Shown here: one piece after another, positions 19,101 through 27,837 of the stretch
How the letters are laid out: the number at the start of each line of letters is the position of its first letter
Position numbering within the stretch: the stretch's first letter is position 1
Assembly (NCBI RefSeq): GCF_003953935.1
Contig: NZ_RXLQ01000002.1
Coordinates: 372,001-436,000, forward strand
DNA: 64,000 nt
DNA from: Massilia atriviolacea
Lineage (GTDB): Bacteria; Pseudomonadota; Gammaproteobacteria; Burkholderiales; Burkholderiaceae_D
Direction: 5' to 3'
The notes under the pieces: model-generated
The model's input: the letters and a program-made list of their open reading frames with translations, nothing else
Databases searched by the model: none
Told to the model about the DNA's origin: nothing
Position numbers and translations under genes: made by a program

Positions 19101-20548
19101 ACGCACACGGCGCGCGCCTGTACCGCACGGGCGACCTGGTACGCTGGCGCGCAGACGGACAACTCGATTACCTGGGCCGGCTCGATCACCAGGTGAAGAT
19201 CCGGGGCTTCCGGATCGAACTCGGCGAAATCGAGGCCAGCCTGCTGGCGCAGGGCGCCGTGCGCGAAGCGGTGGTGCTGGCCCTGGGCCAGGGCGCCGAT
19301 GCGCGCCTGGTGGCGTACGTGGTGCCGCATGCGCAGCAGCGCATCGACGGCGCCGTCCTGCGCGAGCGGCTGGCGCGCGTACTGCCCGAGTATATGGTCC
19401 CGGGCGCCATCGTGACCCTGGACGCGCTGCCCCTCTCCGCGAACGGCAAGATCGACCGCAAGGCGCTGCCCGCGCCGCACGCGGGCGAGTTGCGACGCTA
19501 CCAGGCGCCGCAAGGCGAGGCCGAACAGGCGCTGGCCGCAATCTGGGCGCAGGTGCTGGGCCTGCCGCAGGTCGGCCGCGACGACAACTTTTTCGAACTC
19601 GGCGGGCATTCGCTGACGGCGATCCGCTTGGTGGCGGCCATGCGCAAGAGCGGGTGCTTCGATCCCTCGCCGAGCATCCAGGACCTGTATGCGCGCCCGA
19701 CCGTCGCCCGCATGGCCGCTGCCGGGAAGGGGGGCGAAGGCGCCGCCGTGGTGGTCCTGAACGGCGGGCGTCCCGGCGTGTCGCCGCTGATCGTCATCCA
19801 CGACGGCTACGGCAACCTGCTCGACTACATCGAACTGGCCAAGGCGCTCGACGGGCGCTGCCCGGTGCTCGGGCTGCCGTTCCGCCATCGCCCGGAGGGC
19901 GCGCCATACGCCTCGCTCGCTGCGCTGGCCACCGAGCATGCGAGCACCATCATGGCGGCCGGATTGACGGCGCCGTACCGGCTGTGCGGCTGGTCGCTCG
20001 GCGGCGCCCTGGCGCCGCTGGTGGCGGCGGCGCTCGAACGCGAGGGCAGGGAGGTCGAATTCGTCGGCGCGATCGACCCGTATGTCCAGGCACCGACCCC
20101 GTCCGAACCGGACACCGGGGTGATGCTGCTGGAGTTCCTGTCTTCCCTGCTGCCTTCCGGCGCCGAGGTGGGGCAGGCGCAGCAAGCCGCGATCCGCGCG
20201 CGGGTGGCGGCGGCGGGACCGGAGCCGGAGAACATCGCCGCACTGTTCGACGAGGTGCTGGCAACGCTGGAGGCCGGGGCGCTGGGTAGCTTGGGCGGCG
20301 CCGGGCTGGCCGACCTGTTTGCGGCGCGGCGCGCGCTGGACGCGCTGGCGCGCACGCGCATCGATGCGCCAGGCCTTGGCCTGCCGGTATCGGTGTGGTG
20401 GTCGCACCAGCGCGCACCCGGGGTGCGGGCGCACTTTGCCGCGTGGCTGAAACTGGAAAGGGTGTACGAGCATGAAGTGCAGGGGGACCACAAGGAGGCG
20501 GTCCGCCTGCCGGCGACGCTGGAGTCGATTGCCAGGGCCTTGAGTTGA
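10106..20548 (+). CDS. NRPS: C-A(Thr)-PCP-dualC/E-A-PCP-dualC/E-A-PCP-TE
   Basis: A 3480-residue synthetase with three modules and a thioesterase. The start is the ATG of an ATGA overlap with the previous stop, with AGGA just upstream. C1 has HHIVSDG at residue 149. A1 reads DFWNIGMVH plus Lys, the threonine code. A2 reads DVWNIGLIH plus Lys and A3 DLKNVGSDV plus Lys; I cannot assign either with certainty. PCP serines sit near residues 1017, 2089 and 3162. The second and third C domains start with [13 protein letters not shown] and carry HHVLHRDED and HHMLQRQGD, resembling the HH[I/L]xxxxGD signature of dual epimerisation/condensation domains, so Thr and the A2 residue are probably D-configured. 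The C-terminal TE has GWSLGG (Ser3297), an Asp in GAIDPYV and a His in GDHKEA, so it should release the chain by hydrolysis or cyclisation. One of A2/A3 is expected to take a hydroxyornithine derivative, given the neighbouring enzymes. Confidence 0.93.
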   Translation: MNTAVIEIPAEALNDAVRLSFAQEQLWFLQRLEPALTAYNLPRVFRLRGALDADALARAFDAVIERHGVLRTRFHEQDGVPMQRVAPAMPFVLPAEDLSALPAGARDAALEQAIAAIAGHVFDLGESSALVARLLKLGEDEHVLALCLHHIVSDGWSNPILARDLGVAYRQARRQAGPVRLDPLPLQYADHAAWQRSHAAAGALESGLAYWNDYLGEAVPALELPLDGKRPESQSFDGDAVDFDIEAELGAALLGFCRAERCTPFVVLMAAWQMLLARYSGQDTFAIGVPSSGREREEVQDLMGFFVTTQVYRARLAPGMRLRDVCRQVRADAIAAMNHGDVPFDLLLASRKDRREPGRSPLFQVMFGVQMSDAAEELDFDGLAATPLAFAQRGAKYELSLDVTVGRARTRARLEYNTRLFERASAQRLAACYLEVLQALVSDADRPLATLCLPDQAERARLQQWGAIAHTWPDAAPVHRLIASWARRQPDASALVCGEERLAYAELNRRANRLAHHLIALGVGAEVRVGIALERSTTMIVALLAVLKAGGAYVPLDPDYPAERLAHMVADSGIKLLLTDSRLHARIPAGAGVAPLMLDTLSLEHEPAHDPDVPVNAGQLAYVIYTSGSTGRPKGAQLCHRNLSRLLQATEPWFDFGPGDVWTLFHSYAFDFSVWEIFGALATGGKLVIVPHWVSRSPEDFLHLLRAQRVTVLNQTPSAFGQLVDLPATYEQALALRVVIFGGEALEPERLRPWIDRWGDREPRLINMYGITETTVHVTYRPITRQDLVDGRRSPVGGAIPDLGMRVLDGALNELPIGVPGELYVAGAGLARGYLNRAGLSAERFIADPFGSAGERLYRTGDLVRWSAGGQLEYLGRIDHQVKIRGFRIELGEVEAQLLAQPAVREAVVLAKDGPAGTRLVAWLSARAGQAIDVAQLRERLARTLPDYMLPAALVVLDALPINANGKVDRRALPEPELAAQAAYEPPQGEREETVARIWSALLGVERVGRHDNFFELGGHSLLALTLLERMRAQGLTAQVRSLFQRPQLAAFAAEASALAASGAPAVPPNLIPPACKAITPDMLTLVELDAVEIARIEAAVPGGAANIQDIYPLAPLQEGMLFHHVLHRDEDAYVTAHTLAFDSKEGLARFAAHLGRAIGRHDILRTAVLWEGLREPVQVVYRQADFGLDWLAREDGGALAQLDRVANPRRQRIDVRRAPMFHGYAAPDGASGRWLLRLLGHHLVDDNTTVKRLAEEIALMQQGRDGELAEPIPFRRFVAQARAGVSRAEHGAFFTRMLGDVVEPTAPFGLLDVQGGGGGIEQARLALADQLAAQVRILAQRCGVSAASLFHLAWAQVLARTSGKDDVVFGTVLFGRMQGGEGAERALGMFINTLPIRIRLGARGVADSLRQTHDALSALLHHEHASLALAQRCSGLPGNTPLFSALLNYRYSARSTPAQAGLGWEGVQSLGGEERTNYPVGMSVNDLGDGFELVGQVTREVGAQRLCDYMHLAVCGIVDALERDPGRAAADIALLPEDERRQLAAWGLDGRRYGELESVHRLFERRAQQAPHATALLFGDEVLSYHELNARANRLAQRLIRSGVRQESLVGIALERSVAMVVGMLAILKAGGAYVPLDPDYPDERLAYMIEDSRISLLLTQGELRARLAIPAGVAVLELDTLDLSGESGDNPQVALHGEHIAYVIYTSGSTGRPKGAAVRHRSLASCMTWMQETYGLTPADTVLHKAPFGFDVSAWEIFWPLTTGVRLVLAKPGDQRDPARITELIRRHQVTTLNFVPAMLQAFLAHEGIETQTRLRYVICGGEAMPAATQHEALRRLTGMSLQNLYGPTETTIHVTQWTCRDDGRSMVPIGRPIAETKAYVLDASLNQVPAGVPGELYIGGALLGRGYLNRAGLSAERFVADPFDADGGRLYRTGDLVRWNGEGQIDYLGRIDHQVKIRGLRVELGEIEAQLQAQPEVREAVVVALQGAGGTRLVGYVAADGPALGAVLRERLGRALPDYMVPGMIVVLDTLPLNANGKVDRKALPQPAVESARTYVAPQGEREQALARIWAEVLGVERIGRDDNFFELGGHSLLALTLLERMRAEGMGAQVRTLFQRPVLAAFALAMDEHPARADVVVPPNLIPAACQGIAPEMLTMVELDPGEIARIEAAIPGGAANIQDIYPLAPLQEGILFHHMLQRQGDAYVTPHLIGFDSRERLERFVASFNRVIARHDILRTAVLWEQSREPVQVVCRRAPLLLAWLAPGANGSVEDRLQAEVDPAVHRIDVRRAPMMRAVAARDAANGRWLLQLPSHHLVLDHTTLALMVEEIALVQQDRESELPEPIPFRRFVAQARAGVSQAEHTAFFTRMLGDVDQPTAPFGLLDVQGGGSGIEQARLALGGELAAQVRTQAQRHGVSAASLFHLAWAQVLARTGGSDDVVFGTVLFGRMQGGEGAGRALGMFINTLPMRVKLGARGVADSLRQTHEALSALLHHEHASLALAQRCSGLPANTPLFSALLNYRYSPRSEAGAVMPGLEGVVALGGEERTNYPVGMSVNDQGDGFELVGHVSASVGARQLCELMRIALDGIAAALAQRPDAVLGQLSLIGAQDWERQLRWGGGAVAAQGMTSLGALFDAQAARTPDAPAVLHGERALSYAELAGRANRLAHYLVRAGVGPDQLVALCMERSVELVVALLGILKAGAAYVPLDPTYPAERLNYMLDDSRSRMVLTQAHLRERLAGRAMPIVCVDAQWQSIAACPAEAPADTLHPDSLAYCIYTSGSTGMPKGALNTHRGLANLLRWYGSQALGGQAGARTVLASALGFDLTQKNILGPLVSGGAVVLPVGEVRDVAALADAVERHAATRMNCTPSACRAFLGSLPDSALDTVVLGGEPIDAALAAELAARGTMLVNSYGPTECADVAMYFAKPAHVAGADLPLGEPIPNVRVYVLDAQLNPVPAGVAGELHIAGVGLARGYAGRAGVTADKYIANPFDAHGARLYRTGDLVRWRADGQLDYLGRLDHQVKIRGFRIELGEIEASLLAQGAVREAVVLALGQGADARLVAYVVPHAQQRIDGAVLRERLARVLPEYMVPGAIVTLDALPLSANGKIDRKALPAPHAGELRRYQAPQGEAEQALAAIWAQVLGLPQVGRDDNFFELGGHSLTAIRLVAAMRKSGCFDPSPSIQDLYARPTVARMAAAGKGGEGAAVVVLNGGRPGVSPLIVIHDGYGNLLDYIELAKALDGRCPVLGLPFRHRPEGAPYASLAALATEHASTIMAAGLTAPYRLCGWSLGGALAPLVAAALEREGREVEFVGAIDPYVQAPTPSEPDTGVMLLEFLSSLLPSGAEVGQAQQAAIRARVAAAGPEPENIAALFDEVLATLEAGALGSLGGAGLADLFAARRALDALARTRIDAPGLGLPVSVWWSHQRAPGVRAHFAAWLKLERVYEHEVQGDHKEAVRLPATLESIARALS

Positions 20549-20553
20549 GGCAG

Positions 20554-20602
20554 GCCCGCCTCCGTGCCGCCTCATTGGCGCAACATGGGCAAGGAGGCGG
20601 GC
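20554..20602. terminator. Inverted repeat between convergent NRPS and receptor genes
   Basis: GCCCGCCTCC (20554-20563) and GGAGGCGGGC (20593-20602) are perfect 10-base complements with a 29-base loop. They lie in the 64-base gap where the NRPS operon and the TonB receptor gene converge. There is no clear T-run, so this is only a candidate bidirectional terminator. Confidence 0.35.
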
Positions 20603-20612
20603 AGGCTCGCGC

Positions 20613-22811
20613 TTACCAGTTGTACTTCAGGCTTGCCCGCGCCGAGCGGGACAGGCCGATGTAGCAGCTGTGGGTGGCGAAGCAGGAGGCGACATAGTCC
20701 TTGTCGGTCAGGTTGCTCACATTTAGCTCGGCCATCCAGTCGGCCATGCCCAGGCGGCGCAGGTCGTAGCGCAGCGCCAGGTCGAACAGGGTGCGGGCAG
20801 GCGCCGTGAAGCTGTTGATCGTGTCGCCCTGCGTCTTGCCGGTGTAGCGCGCGCCCAGGCCCATGCCCAGTCCCGCCAGCGCGCCGGTGCGCACGGCGTA
20901 GTTGGCCCACACGGCAGCGCTGTGGGTCGGGATCTGCGCGCGCCGCTTGCCAAGGTCGGTGCCGTTGCTGCGCGTGACTTCGTCGTCCAGGTAGGTGTAG
21001 GACGCGGTCAGGTCCAGGTCCTTGAGCAGCTGCGCCTTGCCTTCGAGCTCGATGCCGCGCGTGCTCACTTCGCCGGTCTGGATGCTGAAACCGGTGTGAT
21101 CGGGGTCGCCCGTGGTCATGTTCTTCTGGGTCAGGTCGAATACCGCCAGGGTCGCCAGGTGGGCGCTGCCGGCCGGCTGGTATTTGACGCCGGCTTCAAG
21201 CTGCTTGCCCTTCATCGGCTCGAACACATTGCCGTTGAAGGCGCGGCCGCCGATCGGTTCGAACGAGGTGGCGTAGCTGGCGTACGGCGCGACGCCGCTG
21301 GCGAAGTTGTAGATCGCGCCCACGCGGCCGGTAAAGGCGTCATCGTCCTGCAAGGTGGTGCTGTTGTTCATGCGGTTGAGCGTATTGCTGCGCGCCTTGT
21401 CGTGGCGGCCGCCCACCAGCACGGAGAGCGCGCCGAACTTGAGCTGGTCCTGTACGTACACGCCGAGCTGGCGTCCGACCACGTCTTCGCTCTGGAACAG
21501 CGCCTGCGCGGGAATGACCTGGTTGTACTTGGGCGCGAACAGGTCGAGCGCCGGCACGCCGGCGAAACCGAAGTGGCGCACCGCATCGTTGGTGCGGCGC
21601 TGGTAGTCGATCCCGGCCAGCACGGTGTGCTGCACGGCGCCGCTGCTGAACTTCCATTCGAGCTGGTTATCGAGGCTGATGTGGTTCGCATCCTCGACGG
21701 CGGAGAAGGCGCTGCGGTTCAGGGTGCGGCGGTCGGCCGCCAGCGCGCGCCGGTACAGCCACTGCGAATCGAGTTCGTTGCGGGTGTAGCGCAGGTTCTG
21801 GCGGATGGACAGCGTGTCGTTGACGGCATGGCTGAACAGATAGCCGATCGCCGCGCTCTTGCGGTCCCAGTTTTCGTGGCCCGGATCGCCGACGCGGAAA
21901 TCGCTCGGCACACGGCCGCCCGGATTGCCGAACAGGCCTGCGGCGGGAATCACATTGACCAGGGTGGCGTTGATGTCGTCGTGCTGGTAATGCGCCAGCG
22001 CGGTCAGCGATGTCTTGCCGTTCGACCAGGTGAACGACGGCGCGACCAGCTGGCGTTTGCGTTTGGCGGGATCCTGCTGCAGGTTTTCGTCGAGGGCCAG
22101 GCCGGTCACGCGCCAGTGCATATTGGCGCCGATGGCGCCGCCCAGGTCGACGCCGCCGTCGACGTGCGAAAGGGTGCCGGCGCCGAGGCGCACCTCGTTG
22201 ACCATGTCCGCGCCGGCGCGCTTGCTGACCATGTTGACGATGCCGCCGGGCTGGGTCTGGCCGAACAGGACCGAGGCCGGTCCCTTGACGATGTCGACGC
22301 GCTCGAACAGGTACGGGTCGAGGTTGCCGCCGTCGTAGCCGGTGCCCTGCAGCTTCATGCCGTCCAGGTATTCGTTGAATGAAAAGCCGGCGGTGCCGCC
22401 GCCGCCGAAGCCGCGCACGCGCACGCTGTTACCGCCGAAGAGGGTGGTTTCACCGGTGCCGCCCGAGGTCACCCCGGCGCTGTACGCGACCGCCTCGCCC
22501 AGGTCGCGCACGTTGCGCGCATCCATCTCGGCGCGCGTGATCACGGAAATGGCCTGCGGCGTTTCCATCAGCGGCGTGTCGGTCTTGGTCGCGGCGGCGC
22601 TGCGGCTGGCGACGTAGCCCTGCACCGGGGTGCCGGTGGCGATCACGCTGATGGCCGGCAGCACGACTTCCTGCCTGGCCGTGCTGGCGGCTTGCTGGGC
22701 GTGGCTTGCGGTCGAGGACAGGGCCAGGCCGAGGCATGCGGCGTGGAGGGCGGCGCTCATGACGGTGCGTCGGAACGGCGTGCAATGGTGGGCTGGTTGG
22801 TGTGTTTTCAT
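20613..22811 (-). CDS. TonB-dependent ferric-siderophore receptor
   Basis: A 732-residue outer-membrane receptor that would import the ferric form of the siderophore made next door. An N-terminal signal region ends near TASHAQQ. A plug domain follows (ETPQAISVITRAEMDARN, near residue 85), then a 22-strand-type barrel ending in the C-terminal aromatic SLKYNW. There is no N-terminal STN signalling domain: the plug begins soon after the signal peptide, so the receptor should not itself signal to an anti-sigma factor. It resembles the FpvA/FoxA/FhuE group in plug and barrel motifs. An alternative start at Met18 (MSAALHAACLG) would give a more standard signal peptide. It lies downstream of the ornithine monooxygenase on the same strand, separated by a hairpin, and may have its own promoter. 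Confidence 0.93.
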   Translation of the reverse strand: MKTHQPAHHCTPFRRTVMSAALHAACLGLALSSTASHAQQAASTARQEVVLPAISVIATGTPVQGYVASRSAAATKTDTPLMETPQAISVITRAEMDARNVRDLGEAVAYSAGVTSGGTGETTLFGGNSVRVRGFGGGGTAGFSFNEYLDGMKLQGTGYDGGNLDPYLFERVDIVKGPASVLFGQTQPGGIVNMVSKRAGADMVNEVRLGAGTLSHVDGGVDLGGAIGANMHWRVTGLALDENLQQDPAKRKRQLVAPSFTWSNGKTSLTALAHYQHDDINATLVNVIPAAGLFGNPGGRVPSDFRVGDPGHENWDRKSAAIGYLFSHAVNDTLSIRQNLRYTRNELDSQWLYRRALAADRRTLNRSAFSAVEDANHISLDNQLEWKFSSGAVQHTVLAGIDYQRRTNDAVRHFGFAGVPALDLFAPKYNQVIPAQALFQSEDVVGRQLGVYVQDQLKFGALSVLVGGRHDKARSNTLNRMNNSTTLQDDDAFTGRVGAIYNFASGVAPYASYATSFEPIGGRAFNGNVFEPMKGKQLEAGVKYQPAGSAHLATLAVFDLTQKNMTTGDPDHTGFSIQTGEVSTRGIELEGKAQLLKDLDLTASYTYLDDEVTRSNGTDLGKRRAQIPTHSAAVWANYAVRTGALAGLGMGLGARYTGKTQGDTINSFTAPARTLFDLALRYDLRRLGMADWMAELNVSNLTDKDYVASCFATHSCYIGLSRSARASLKYNW

Positions 22812-22841
22812 GTACGGATAAAAGACGGCCTACAAATGAAA

Positions 22842-22863
22842 TCAACAGGCCTCGGCCTGTTGA
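22842..22863 (-). terminator. Hairpin terminator candidate after the ornithine monooxygenase gene
   Basis: TCAACAGGCC and GGCCTGTTGA form a perfect 10-base inverted repeat separated by two bases. On the minus strand it is followed by TTTCATTTGT, a weak T-rich tail. It lies between the monooxygenase stop and the receptor start, so it could end or attenuate transcription before the receptor gene. Confidence 0.6.
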
Positions 22864-22924
22864 TGCGCTCCCGGATGGAGCCGAGCGCGCCGCTGGCGCG
22901 CTGGTGAAAACCTGCTGGATCGGC

Positions 22925-24223
22925 TCATTCTACTATGGCATGAAGGGCCCCTGCAGGAGTTGGTTTGGCCGAGCGGCGGTGGGCGTCGAGCGCGGCCAGG
23001 ATTTCGCCGCTGCGGATCGCCGTCACCGAGAGCAGGGTGTCGGACAGGCCGTGCGAGGCTTCGGAGACGCCCTGCACGAAGATCGATGGCTGGAATCCGG
23101 CCACGCTGGCCAGCCGGTAGTGGCGGTCCGCCTGGAAGCCGGGCAGGTAGGACGCCAGCGGCGCCAGCACGGACTGGTACTGGTCGCGCGCGTAGCCGGT
23201 GGCCAGCACCACCGCATCGTACCGCGCGGTCAGTTCGCGCCCGCCGTTGACGTCGTGCAGGCGCAGGGCGATGCCGTCGGCGTCCGCCTGCACGCCCATC
23301 ACCTCGTGGCGGCGCAGGAAGCGCTGGCGCTCCTCGCCCTTGACCTTCTGTTCGTACAGCAGCTTGAAGATCGCCTCGATCAGGGCCAGGTCCGGGCAGG
23401 CGTAGTTGGTATGCCTGAATTCGCGCAGCAGTTCGCCCCGTTCGGCTTCGCCCCGGCTGAACATGTGATCGACGAAGTCCGGGTTGAAGATCTCGTTGAC
23501 GAAAGGGCTGGCGTCGGACGGCTTGATGGTCCGCGCGCGCATGATCAGGTCCACTTGCGGCGCGTTCGGGCGGCCCTGCAGGTCCATGAAGATTTCGGCC
23601 GCGCTCTGGCCGGCGCCGATCACGGCGATGCGCCCGGCCCCGGCGTTGGCCGCGATGCTCGCCAGGTAGCTGTGCGAATGGAAGATGCGCGGGTCGTCCC
23701 TGAAAGGCTTGAAGCAGGCCGGGATGCTGGGGCCGCCGCCGATGCTCACCACCAGGTTGCGCGCCAGCCGCTCGTGCACGGCGCCGGCCCTGTCGCGCGA
23801 GCGCACGCGCAGCGCCGTCACTTCGCCGCCGCGCTGTTCCGGCGCCACCTCGAACACCTCGTCGCCGTAGACGCACTGGTCCTCGAACTGCGCCGCCGCC
23901 CAGGCGAAGTAGTCGTTGAACTCGTGGCGGCTGGGGAAAAAGGTCTTGAGGTTGATGAAGTCGTGCAGGCGCCGCTTTTCGTGCAGGTAGTTGATGAAGG
24001 TGAAGCGGCTGGCGGGGTTGCGCATGGTGACCAGGTCCTTGAGGAAGGACACCTGCATGTGCGCGTGGTCGAGCAGCATGTTCTGGTGCCAGACGAATCC
24101 CGGCTGGCGCTCGATGAACAGGGCGTCGATGCGCTCGCCGGCCTGGCGTTTCTCGTCCAGCGCGATCGCCAGCGCAATGTTGGATGGCCCGAAGCCGATA
24201 CCGATGAGATCGTGGATGAGCAT
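22925..24223 (-). CDS. L-ornithine N5-monooxygenase (PvdA/SidA type)
   Basis: A 432-residue flavin enzyme that hydroxylates the side-chain amine of ornithine with NADPH and O2, the first step toward hydroxamate iron ligands. The FAD motif GIGFGPSNIA is at residues 8-17. The NADPH motif IGAGQSAAEIF is near 205, and the ATGYARD motif typical of this family lies in the C-terminal third. Length matches PvdA/IucD-type enzymes. The ATG is preceded on its strand by AAAGGA at good spacing. Its promoter region is shared with the divergent formyltransferase gene and holds a strand-specific ECF-type box about 80 bases upstream. The product would be formylated by the divergent enzyme and then activated by one of the unassigned A domains. 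Confidence 0.95.
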   Translation of the reverse strand: MLIHDLIGIGFGPSNIALAIALDEKRQAGERIDALFIERQPGFVWHQNMLLDHAHMQVSFLKDLVTMRNPASRFTFINYLHEKRRLHDFINLKTFFPSRHEFNDYFAWAAAQFEDQCVYGDEVFEVAPEQRGGEVTALRVRSRDRAGAVHERLARNLVVSIGGGPSIPACFKPFRDDPRIFHSHSYLASIAANAGAGRIAVIGAGQSAAEIFMDLQGRPNAPQVDLIMRARTIKPSDASPFVNEIFNPDFVDHMFSRGEAERGELLREFRHTNYACPDLALIEAIFKLLYEQKVKGEERQRFLRRHEVMGVQADADGIALRLHDVNGGRELTARYDAVVLATGYARDQYQSVLAPLASYLPGFQADRHYRLASVAGFQPSIFVQGVSEASHGLSDTLLSVTAIRSGEILAALDAHRRSAKPTPAGALHAIVE

Positions 24224-24252
24224 GCTGCTTTCCTTTTTCTGGGATGCGTGGT

Positions 24253-24269
24253 TGCACCATCTCGGTGCA
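24253..24269 (-). other. Small hairpin in the monooxygenase 5' leader
   Basis: TGCACC (24253-24258) and GGTGCA (24264-24269) form a perfect 6-base inverted repeat with a 5-base loop, about 30 bases upstream of the monooxygenase start and within its predicted leader. It may be structural or a protein site; nothing else supports a function. Confidence 0.35.
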
Positions 24270-24307
24270 TCTGCCGGCGCCGTGGGAACTGCCGGACTGC
24301 GTTCTAC

Positions 24308-24334
24308 AAGACGAACCGGACGGCGCTTTGTTTA
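24308..24334 (-). promoter_or_regulatory. ECF (iron-starvation type) promoter box for the monooxygenase
   Basis: Read on the minus strand: TAAACA, 13 bases, TTCGTCTT. This fits the TAAAT-N16-CGT layout of PvdS-type iron-starvation promoters, with TAAAC, exactly 16 bases, then CGT. The same two words at the same spacing occur on the opposite strand at 24355-24381. The predicted transcript start lies about 75-80 bases before the monooxygenase ATG. Confidence 0.7.
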
Positions 24335-24356
24335 GTCGCTATTTTTTTAGTCGCTA
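24331..24356. repeat. Direct repeat TTTAGTCGCTA x2 between the divergent promoters
   Basis: TTTAGTCGCTA occurs at 24331-24341 and 24346-24356, 15 bases apart. The copies overlap the -35-like parts of the two divergent promoter boxes, so they could be an operator or part of extended -35 elements. Confidence 0.55.
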
Positions 24357-24381
24357 AACATCGGCGCAGCTGATTCGTCTT
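24355..24381 (+). promoter_or_regulatory. ECF (iron-starvation type) promoter box for the formyltransferase-acylase-exporter operon
   Basis: TAAACA (24355-24360), 13 bases, TTCGTCTT (24374-24381). This is an exact match in words and spacing to the minus-strand box at 24308-24334. It would start transcription near 24387, leaving a leader of about 65 bases before the formyltransferase ATG at 24453. Confidence 0.7.
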
Positions 24382-24452
24382 CAGTGGCGAGCCTGCCGAA
24401 ACGGCGCAAGCGGAGCGGGCGTTCTCGATTAATTCATGGTGATGGCACGAAC

Positions 24453-25292
24453 ATGGCAAAAACGAAGCTGGTGTATATCTGGTCCTTGAGGAATGCGGCT
24501 GCCGACAAGGCCGGGCAGTTCATCGCGTACAAGGGGGAGCAGCGCTACATGAAGTCGCCGCTCGAATACCTGGTCGAGGCGCTCAACGAGACCGAACTTG
24601 GCGACGCCTACGAACTGGTGACGGTGATCTACGACGACGACGAGGGCTCGGAGCGCGACCGCGACAAGGTGGGCGAGTACGGCTTCAGCTGCCGGCCTGA
24701 CGGCCAGTGGATCTATCCCGCGCAACTGGAGGTGCAGGGCAAGCTTGTCAACTCGCTGCTGCGCGCGGTGCCATCGACCTACCGCCGGATGGCGCTGGAC
24801 GCGCCCGAGCGGCGCGCCGCCAAGAGCGCCTGGGAGGCGCGCCTGATGGACAAGCTGCTGACGGTGGGCGCCGAACTGGTGGTGCTGGACGGGCTGCTGG
24901 TCATCCTCGATGAGCTGGTGCGCCCGGGCGCCGCCTTCGAGCGCAAGATCGTCAACATCCATCCCGGGATCACCCGGATCGCGTCGCCCTACGAGCGGCG
25001 CGGCGCCTGCGCGACCCTGGACGCGCTGTACGGCGCCAGGGGCTTGAAGGTGAGCGATTGGAACACCATGCAAACCAGGCCGGTGCCGGTGGTGGACATG
25101 ACGGGCGCCTCGTTTCACTACGTCGACAACGGCATCGATTCGGGCGAGGTGATCGCCGACGTGCTGGGTACCAGGATCGATCCGCAGGACACCATCCTCG
25201 AACTGCGCTGGAATAACTTTAACCACAGCCTGTTCCCGGCCCTGTACCAGGGCCTGGCGCAGATGGCTGGCATTCGGGATAGACAACAATGA
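24453..25292 (+). CDS. N5-hydroxyornithine formyltransferase (PvdF-like)
   Basis: A 279-residue formyltransferase-fold protein. The hallmark formyl-transfer residues are visible: Asn and His in KIVNIHPGI (near residue 168), and the Asp-containing loop FHYVDNGIDSGEV (near 225). PvdF of pyoverdine synthesis has similar length and formylates N5-hydroxyornithine using 10-formyl-tetrahydrofolate. The start at 24453 (MAKTKLVYIW) gives a compact protein beginning at the first beta strand; the frame is open further upstream, but those starts would overlap the promoter box. The gene overlaps the next by ATGA. The divergent ornithine monooxygenase makes its likely substrate, so the siderophore probably contains formyl-hydroxyornithine. 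Confidence 0.88.
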   Translation: MAKTKLVYIWSLRNAAADKAGQFIAYKGEQRYMKSPLEYLVEALNETELGDAYELVTVIYDDDEGSERDRDKVGEYGFSCRPDGQWIYPAQLEVQGKLVNSLLRAVPSTYRRMALDAPERRAAKSAWEARLMDKLLTVGAELVVLDGLLVILDELVRPGAAFERKIVNIHPGITRIASPYERRGACATLDALYGARGLKVSDWNTMQTRPVPVVDMTGASFHYVDNGIDSGEVIADVLGTRIDPQDTILELRWNNFNHSLFPALYQGLAQMAGIRDRQQ

Positions 25293-27790
25293 CAGTGCGT
25301 CGACACATTCGGCGGCGCCTGCCCGCCCTGGCCATGGCGGCCACCCTGTCGCTCGGGCTGTGCGCGCCCGGCGCGCAGGCGGAGTCGAACGCCGCAGGCC
25401 GGGCCGCGAAGCAGGACGCCAGGCAGGACGCCAGGCAGGACCCCAGGCGGGCCGGCAGCGGCGTGGAAATCCGCCGCACCACCGACGGCATCCCGCATCT
25501 GCGCGCCGCCAGCTGGCGCGGCCTGGGCACCGGCGCGGGCTATGTGCAGGCCGAGGATGCGCTGTGCACCCTGGCCGACGGCTTCGTCACCTACGAGGGA
25601 CGGCGCTCCTGGTATTTCGGCGCCGATGCGCGGGCCACGCGCAACTCCACCTACGGCAAGCCGAAGAACATCGACTCGGACTTCTTCTTCCGCGCCTTTG
25701 CCGACCAGAGCGTGACGGCGCGCTACCGCGCCGCCCATCCGGCCGAATTGAATCAGCTGATCGAAGGCTACGCGGCCGGCTACAACCGCTTCCTGGCGGA
25801 CGCACGCGCCAAACGCGTGGGCGCTGCGGGACGGACCTGCCTGGACCAGCCCTGGGTGCGCCCGATCGGCGCCGACGATATCTTCCGGCGCATGTACGCA
25901 GCCCAGGTGGGCGCCGGCTATGCGCGCTTTGTCGCCGCCATCGCCAACGCCGGGCCGGCCGCGCCGGCAACCGCCGACGCTGTCGATGCGAATGCGGTGC
26001 GCGCCACCCTGGCGCAGCGGATCGGCGACCAGCCCGGCATCGGCAGCAATATGCTGGCGCTCGGGCGCGAGGCGACCGGCGAGGCGGGCGCCGTCCTGCT
26101 CGGCAATCCGCACTGGTTCTGGGGCGGGCCGGACCGCTTTTACCAGATGCACCTGACGATTCCGGGCCGCTTCAATGCGGCGGGGGTGGCCTTGCTCGGG
26201 ATCCCGGTGATCATGATCGGCTTTAACGAGAACGTGGCCTGGAGCCACACGGTATCGGCCGCGCGCCGTTTCGGCCTGTTCGACCTGGCGCTGGAGGCGG
26301 ACCAGCCGACCCGCTACGTGGTCGACGGCGCCAGCGAGGCGATGCGCGGGCGCGAGTTCAGCGTCGATGTGCGCGGGGAGGACGGTGCGGCGCGCCGCGT
26401 CACGCGCACCTTGTACGGCACGCGCTTCGGGCCGGTGCTGGACCTGGCCGCCAGCGACCCGGCCTTCGGCTGGGGCAAGCGGCACGCGCTGGCGATCCGC
26501 GACGTCAACGCCGATAACTTCCGCATCTTCCGCAACTTCTTCTACTGGAACCAGGCAAGCTCGCTCGACGACTTCATCGCCATCCAGCGGCGCGAAGCGG
26601 CGGCGCCCTGGATCAACACGATGGCGATCGCGCGCGGCGACGGGCGCATCTGGTACGGCGACATCGGCGCGGTGCCGAATGTGCCGGACAGCCTGCGCGA
26701 AGCCTGCGCCACGCCGCTGGCCAAGGGCTTTGCGCGGGTCGACCCGCTCACGCCCTTCCTCGATGCCAGCCGCTCCGAATGCGGCTGGCGCAGCGATGGC
26801 GCGGCCGTGCAGGCCGGGGCCATGCCGGCGTCGGCCCAGCCCTGGCTGCTGCGCGAGGATTATGTGGCCAACATGAACGACAGCTACTGGCTCAGTAACG
26901 CGCGCCAGCCGCTGGAAGGCTTCCCCTCGGTACTCGGCGGCGAGCGCACGGCGCTGGAACTGCGTGGACGGCTGGGGCACCGGATCGCGGCGGAGCTGCT
27001 GGCGCAGCCGGCATCGTCGGCGGCGACCGTGAGCCGGCAACTGCGCCAGGCCGCGCTGAGCCCGCGCATCCATTCGGCCGAGTTGTTCAGGGACGAGCTG
27101 CTGGCGCAGGCCTGTACCGGATCCCAGGTGGTACTCGACCCCGCCAGCCTCAAGGCGGCCGGGGCCAAGCCGGATGCGGCGCCGGAGGTCGACCTGGCCG
27201 ACGCCTGCCGCACGCTGCGCGCATGGTCGGGCCAGGGCGATGCGGACGACCGCGGCGCCCTGCTGTGGGAAGCCTTCTGGGGGCGCCTGCGCACGATTCC
27301 CGCCGCGTCCTTGTACGGGACGGCGTTCTCCGGCGCCGCGCCGCTGGACACGCCGGCCAAGCCCACGCCGACGCCCGAACAGGCGGGGCAAGCCCTGGGG
27401 GCGGCGGTGCGGATACTCGAAGGGCAGGGCGTCGCGCTCGATGCCGCGCTCGGCAGCCGCCGCTACGTCGACAGCGGCGGGCGGCAGGTGCCGCTCTACG
27501 GCGGCTGTCATACGTCGGGCTATTTTGCGGTCGCCTGCAATTACGACGGCAGCTACCGCCTCGGACCGGATTCGATGGGCAACGCCTACCTGCAGGTCGT
27601 GCACTTCGGCCCCGGCGGGGTGGAGGCCCATACGCTGATGGCGCACGGCCAGGACGAGCTGGCCGTCTCCAACGGCCAGGGCAGCGCGCCGGTGGAGCGC
27701 TATGCGCGCAAGGACTGGCTGCGCTTCCCCTTCCACGAGAAGGAGATCGCGCGCGATCCGGGGCTCAGGCGCAGCGTGCTGCGGCCCTGA
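25289..27790 (+). CDS. Periplasmic Ntn-hydrolase acylase (penicillin/AHL acylase, PvdQ-like)
   Basis: An 833-residue precursor of the penicillin-acylase family. The signal peptide ends near PGAQAES (residue 32). A short alpha chain runs to the self-cleavage site Gly252|Ser253 in GIGSNMLALG; the new N-terminal Ser is the nucleophile of the beta chain. Other family marks include GNPHWFW and GFNENVAWSHT just after the site. In pyoverdine synthesis PvdQ removes the fatty acyl chain from the exported precursor in the periplasm. Here the acylase sits between the formyltransferase and the exporter, so a similar trimming step on the lipopeptide is the best guess. Acyl-homoserine-lactone cleavage is the main alternative. 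Near the mature N-terminus there is a threefold 12-base repeat encoding RQDARQDPR-type units. It starts by ATGA overlap. Confidence 0.87.
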   Translation: MTVRRHIRRRLPALAMAATLSLGLCAPGAQAESNAAGRAAKQDARQDARQDPRRAGSGVEIRRTTDGIPHLRAASWRGLGTGAGYVQAEDALCTLADGFVTYEGRRSWYFGADARATRNSTYGKPKNIDSDFFFRAFADQSVTARYRAAHPAELNQLIEGYAAGYNRFLADARAKRVGAAGRTCLDQPWVRPIGADDIFRRMYAAQVGAGYARFVAAIANAGPAAPATADAVDANAVRATLAQRIGDQPGIGSNMLALGREATGEAGAVLLGNPHWFWGGPDRFYQMHLTIPGRFNAAGVALLGIPVIMIGFNENVAWSHTVSAARRFGLFDLALEADQPTRYVVDGASEAMRGREFSVDVRGEDGAARRVTRTLYGTRFGPVLDLAASDPAFGWGKRHALAIRDVNADNFRIFRNFFYWNQASSLDDFIAIQRREAAAPWINTMAIARGDGRIWYGDIGAVPNVPDSLREACATPLAKGFARVDPLTPFLDASRSECGWRSDGAAVQAGAMPASAQPWLLREDYVANMNDSYWLSNARQPLEGFPSVLGGERTALELRGRLGHRIAAELLAQPASSAATVSRQLRQAALSPRIHSAELFRDELLAQACTGSQVVLDPASLKAAGAKPDAAPEVDLADACRTLRAWSGQGDADDRGALLWEAFWGRLRTIPAASLYGTAFSGAAPLDTPAKPTPTPEQAGQALGAAVRILEGQGVALDAALGSRRYVDSGGRQVPLYGGCHTSGYFAVACNYDGSYRLGPDSMGNAYLQVVHFGPGGVEAHTLMAHGQDELAVSNGQGSAPVERYARKDWLRFPFHEKEIARDPGLRRSVLRP
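25405..25448 (+). repeat. Three 12-base repeats at the acylase N-terminus
   Basis: Three consecutive near-identical 12-base units of the form CAGGACGCCAGG encode KQDARQDARQDPR just after the signal peptide. The region is probably a disordered spacer whose copy number could vary between strains. Confidence 0.6.
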
Positions 27791-27837
27791 TAACGGCCCT
27801 TTTTCCAACTTTTTCCCAACCGCCCGGAGAATCGCCC

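Noticed and set aside
10694-20575. Very long open frame on the minus strand opposite the three-module NRPS
   Set aside because: It is a shadow of the GC-rich coding strand: no domain resemblance, His/Arg/Gln-rich composition, and the plus strand has intact NRPS motifs throughout.
22822-22848. Third ECF-type box before the TonB receptor gene
   Set aside because: CGTCTT is present on the minus strand, but no TAAAC-like word lies at the required spacing.
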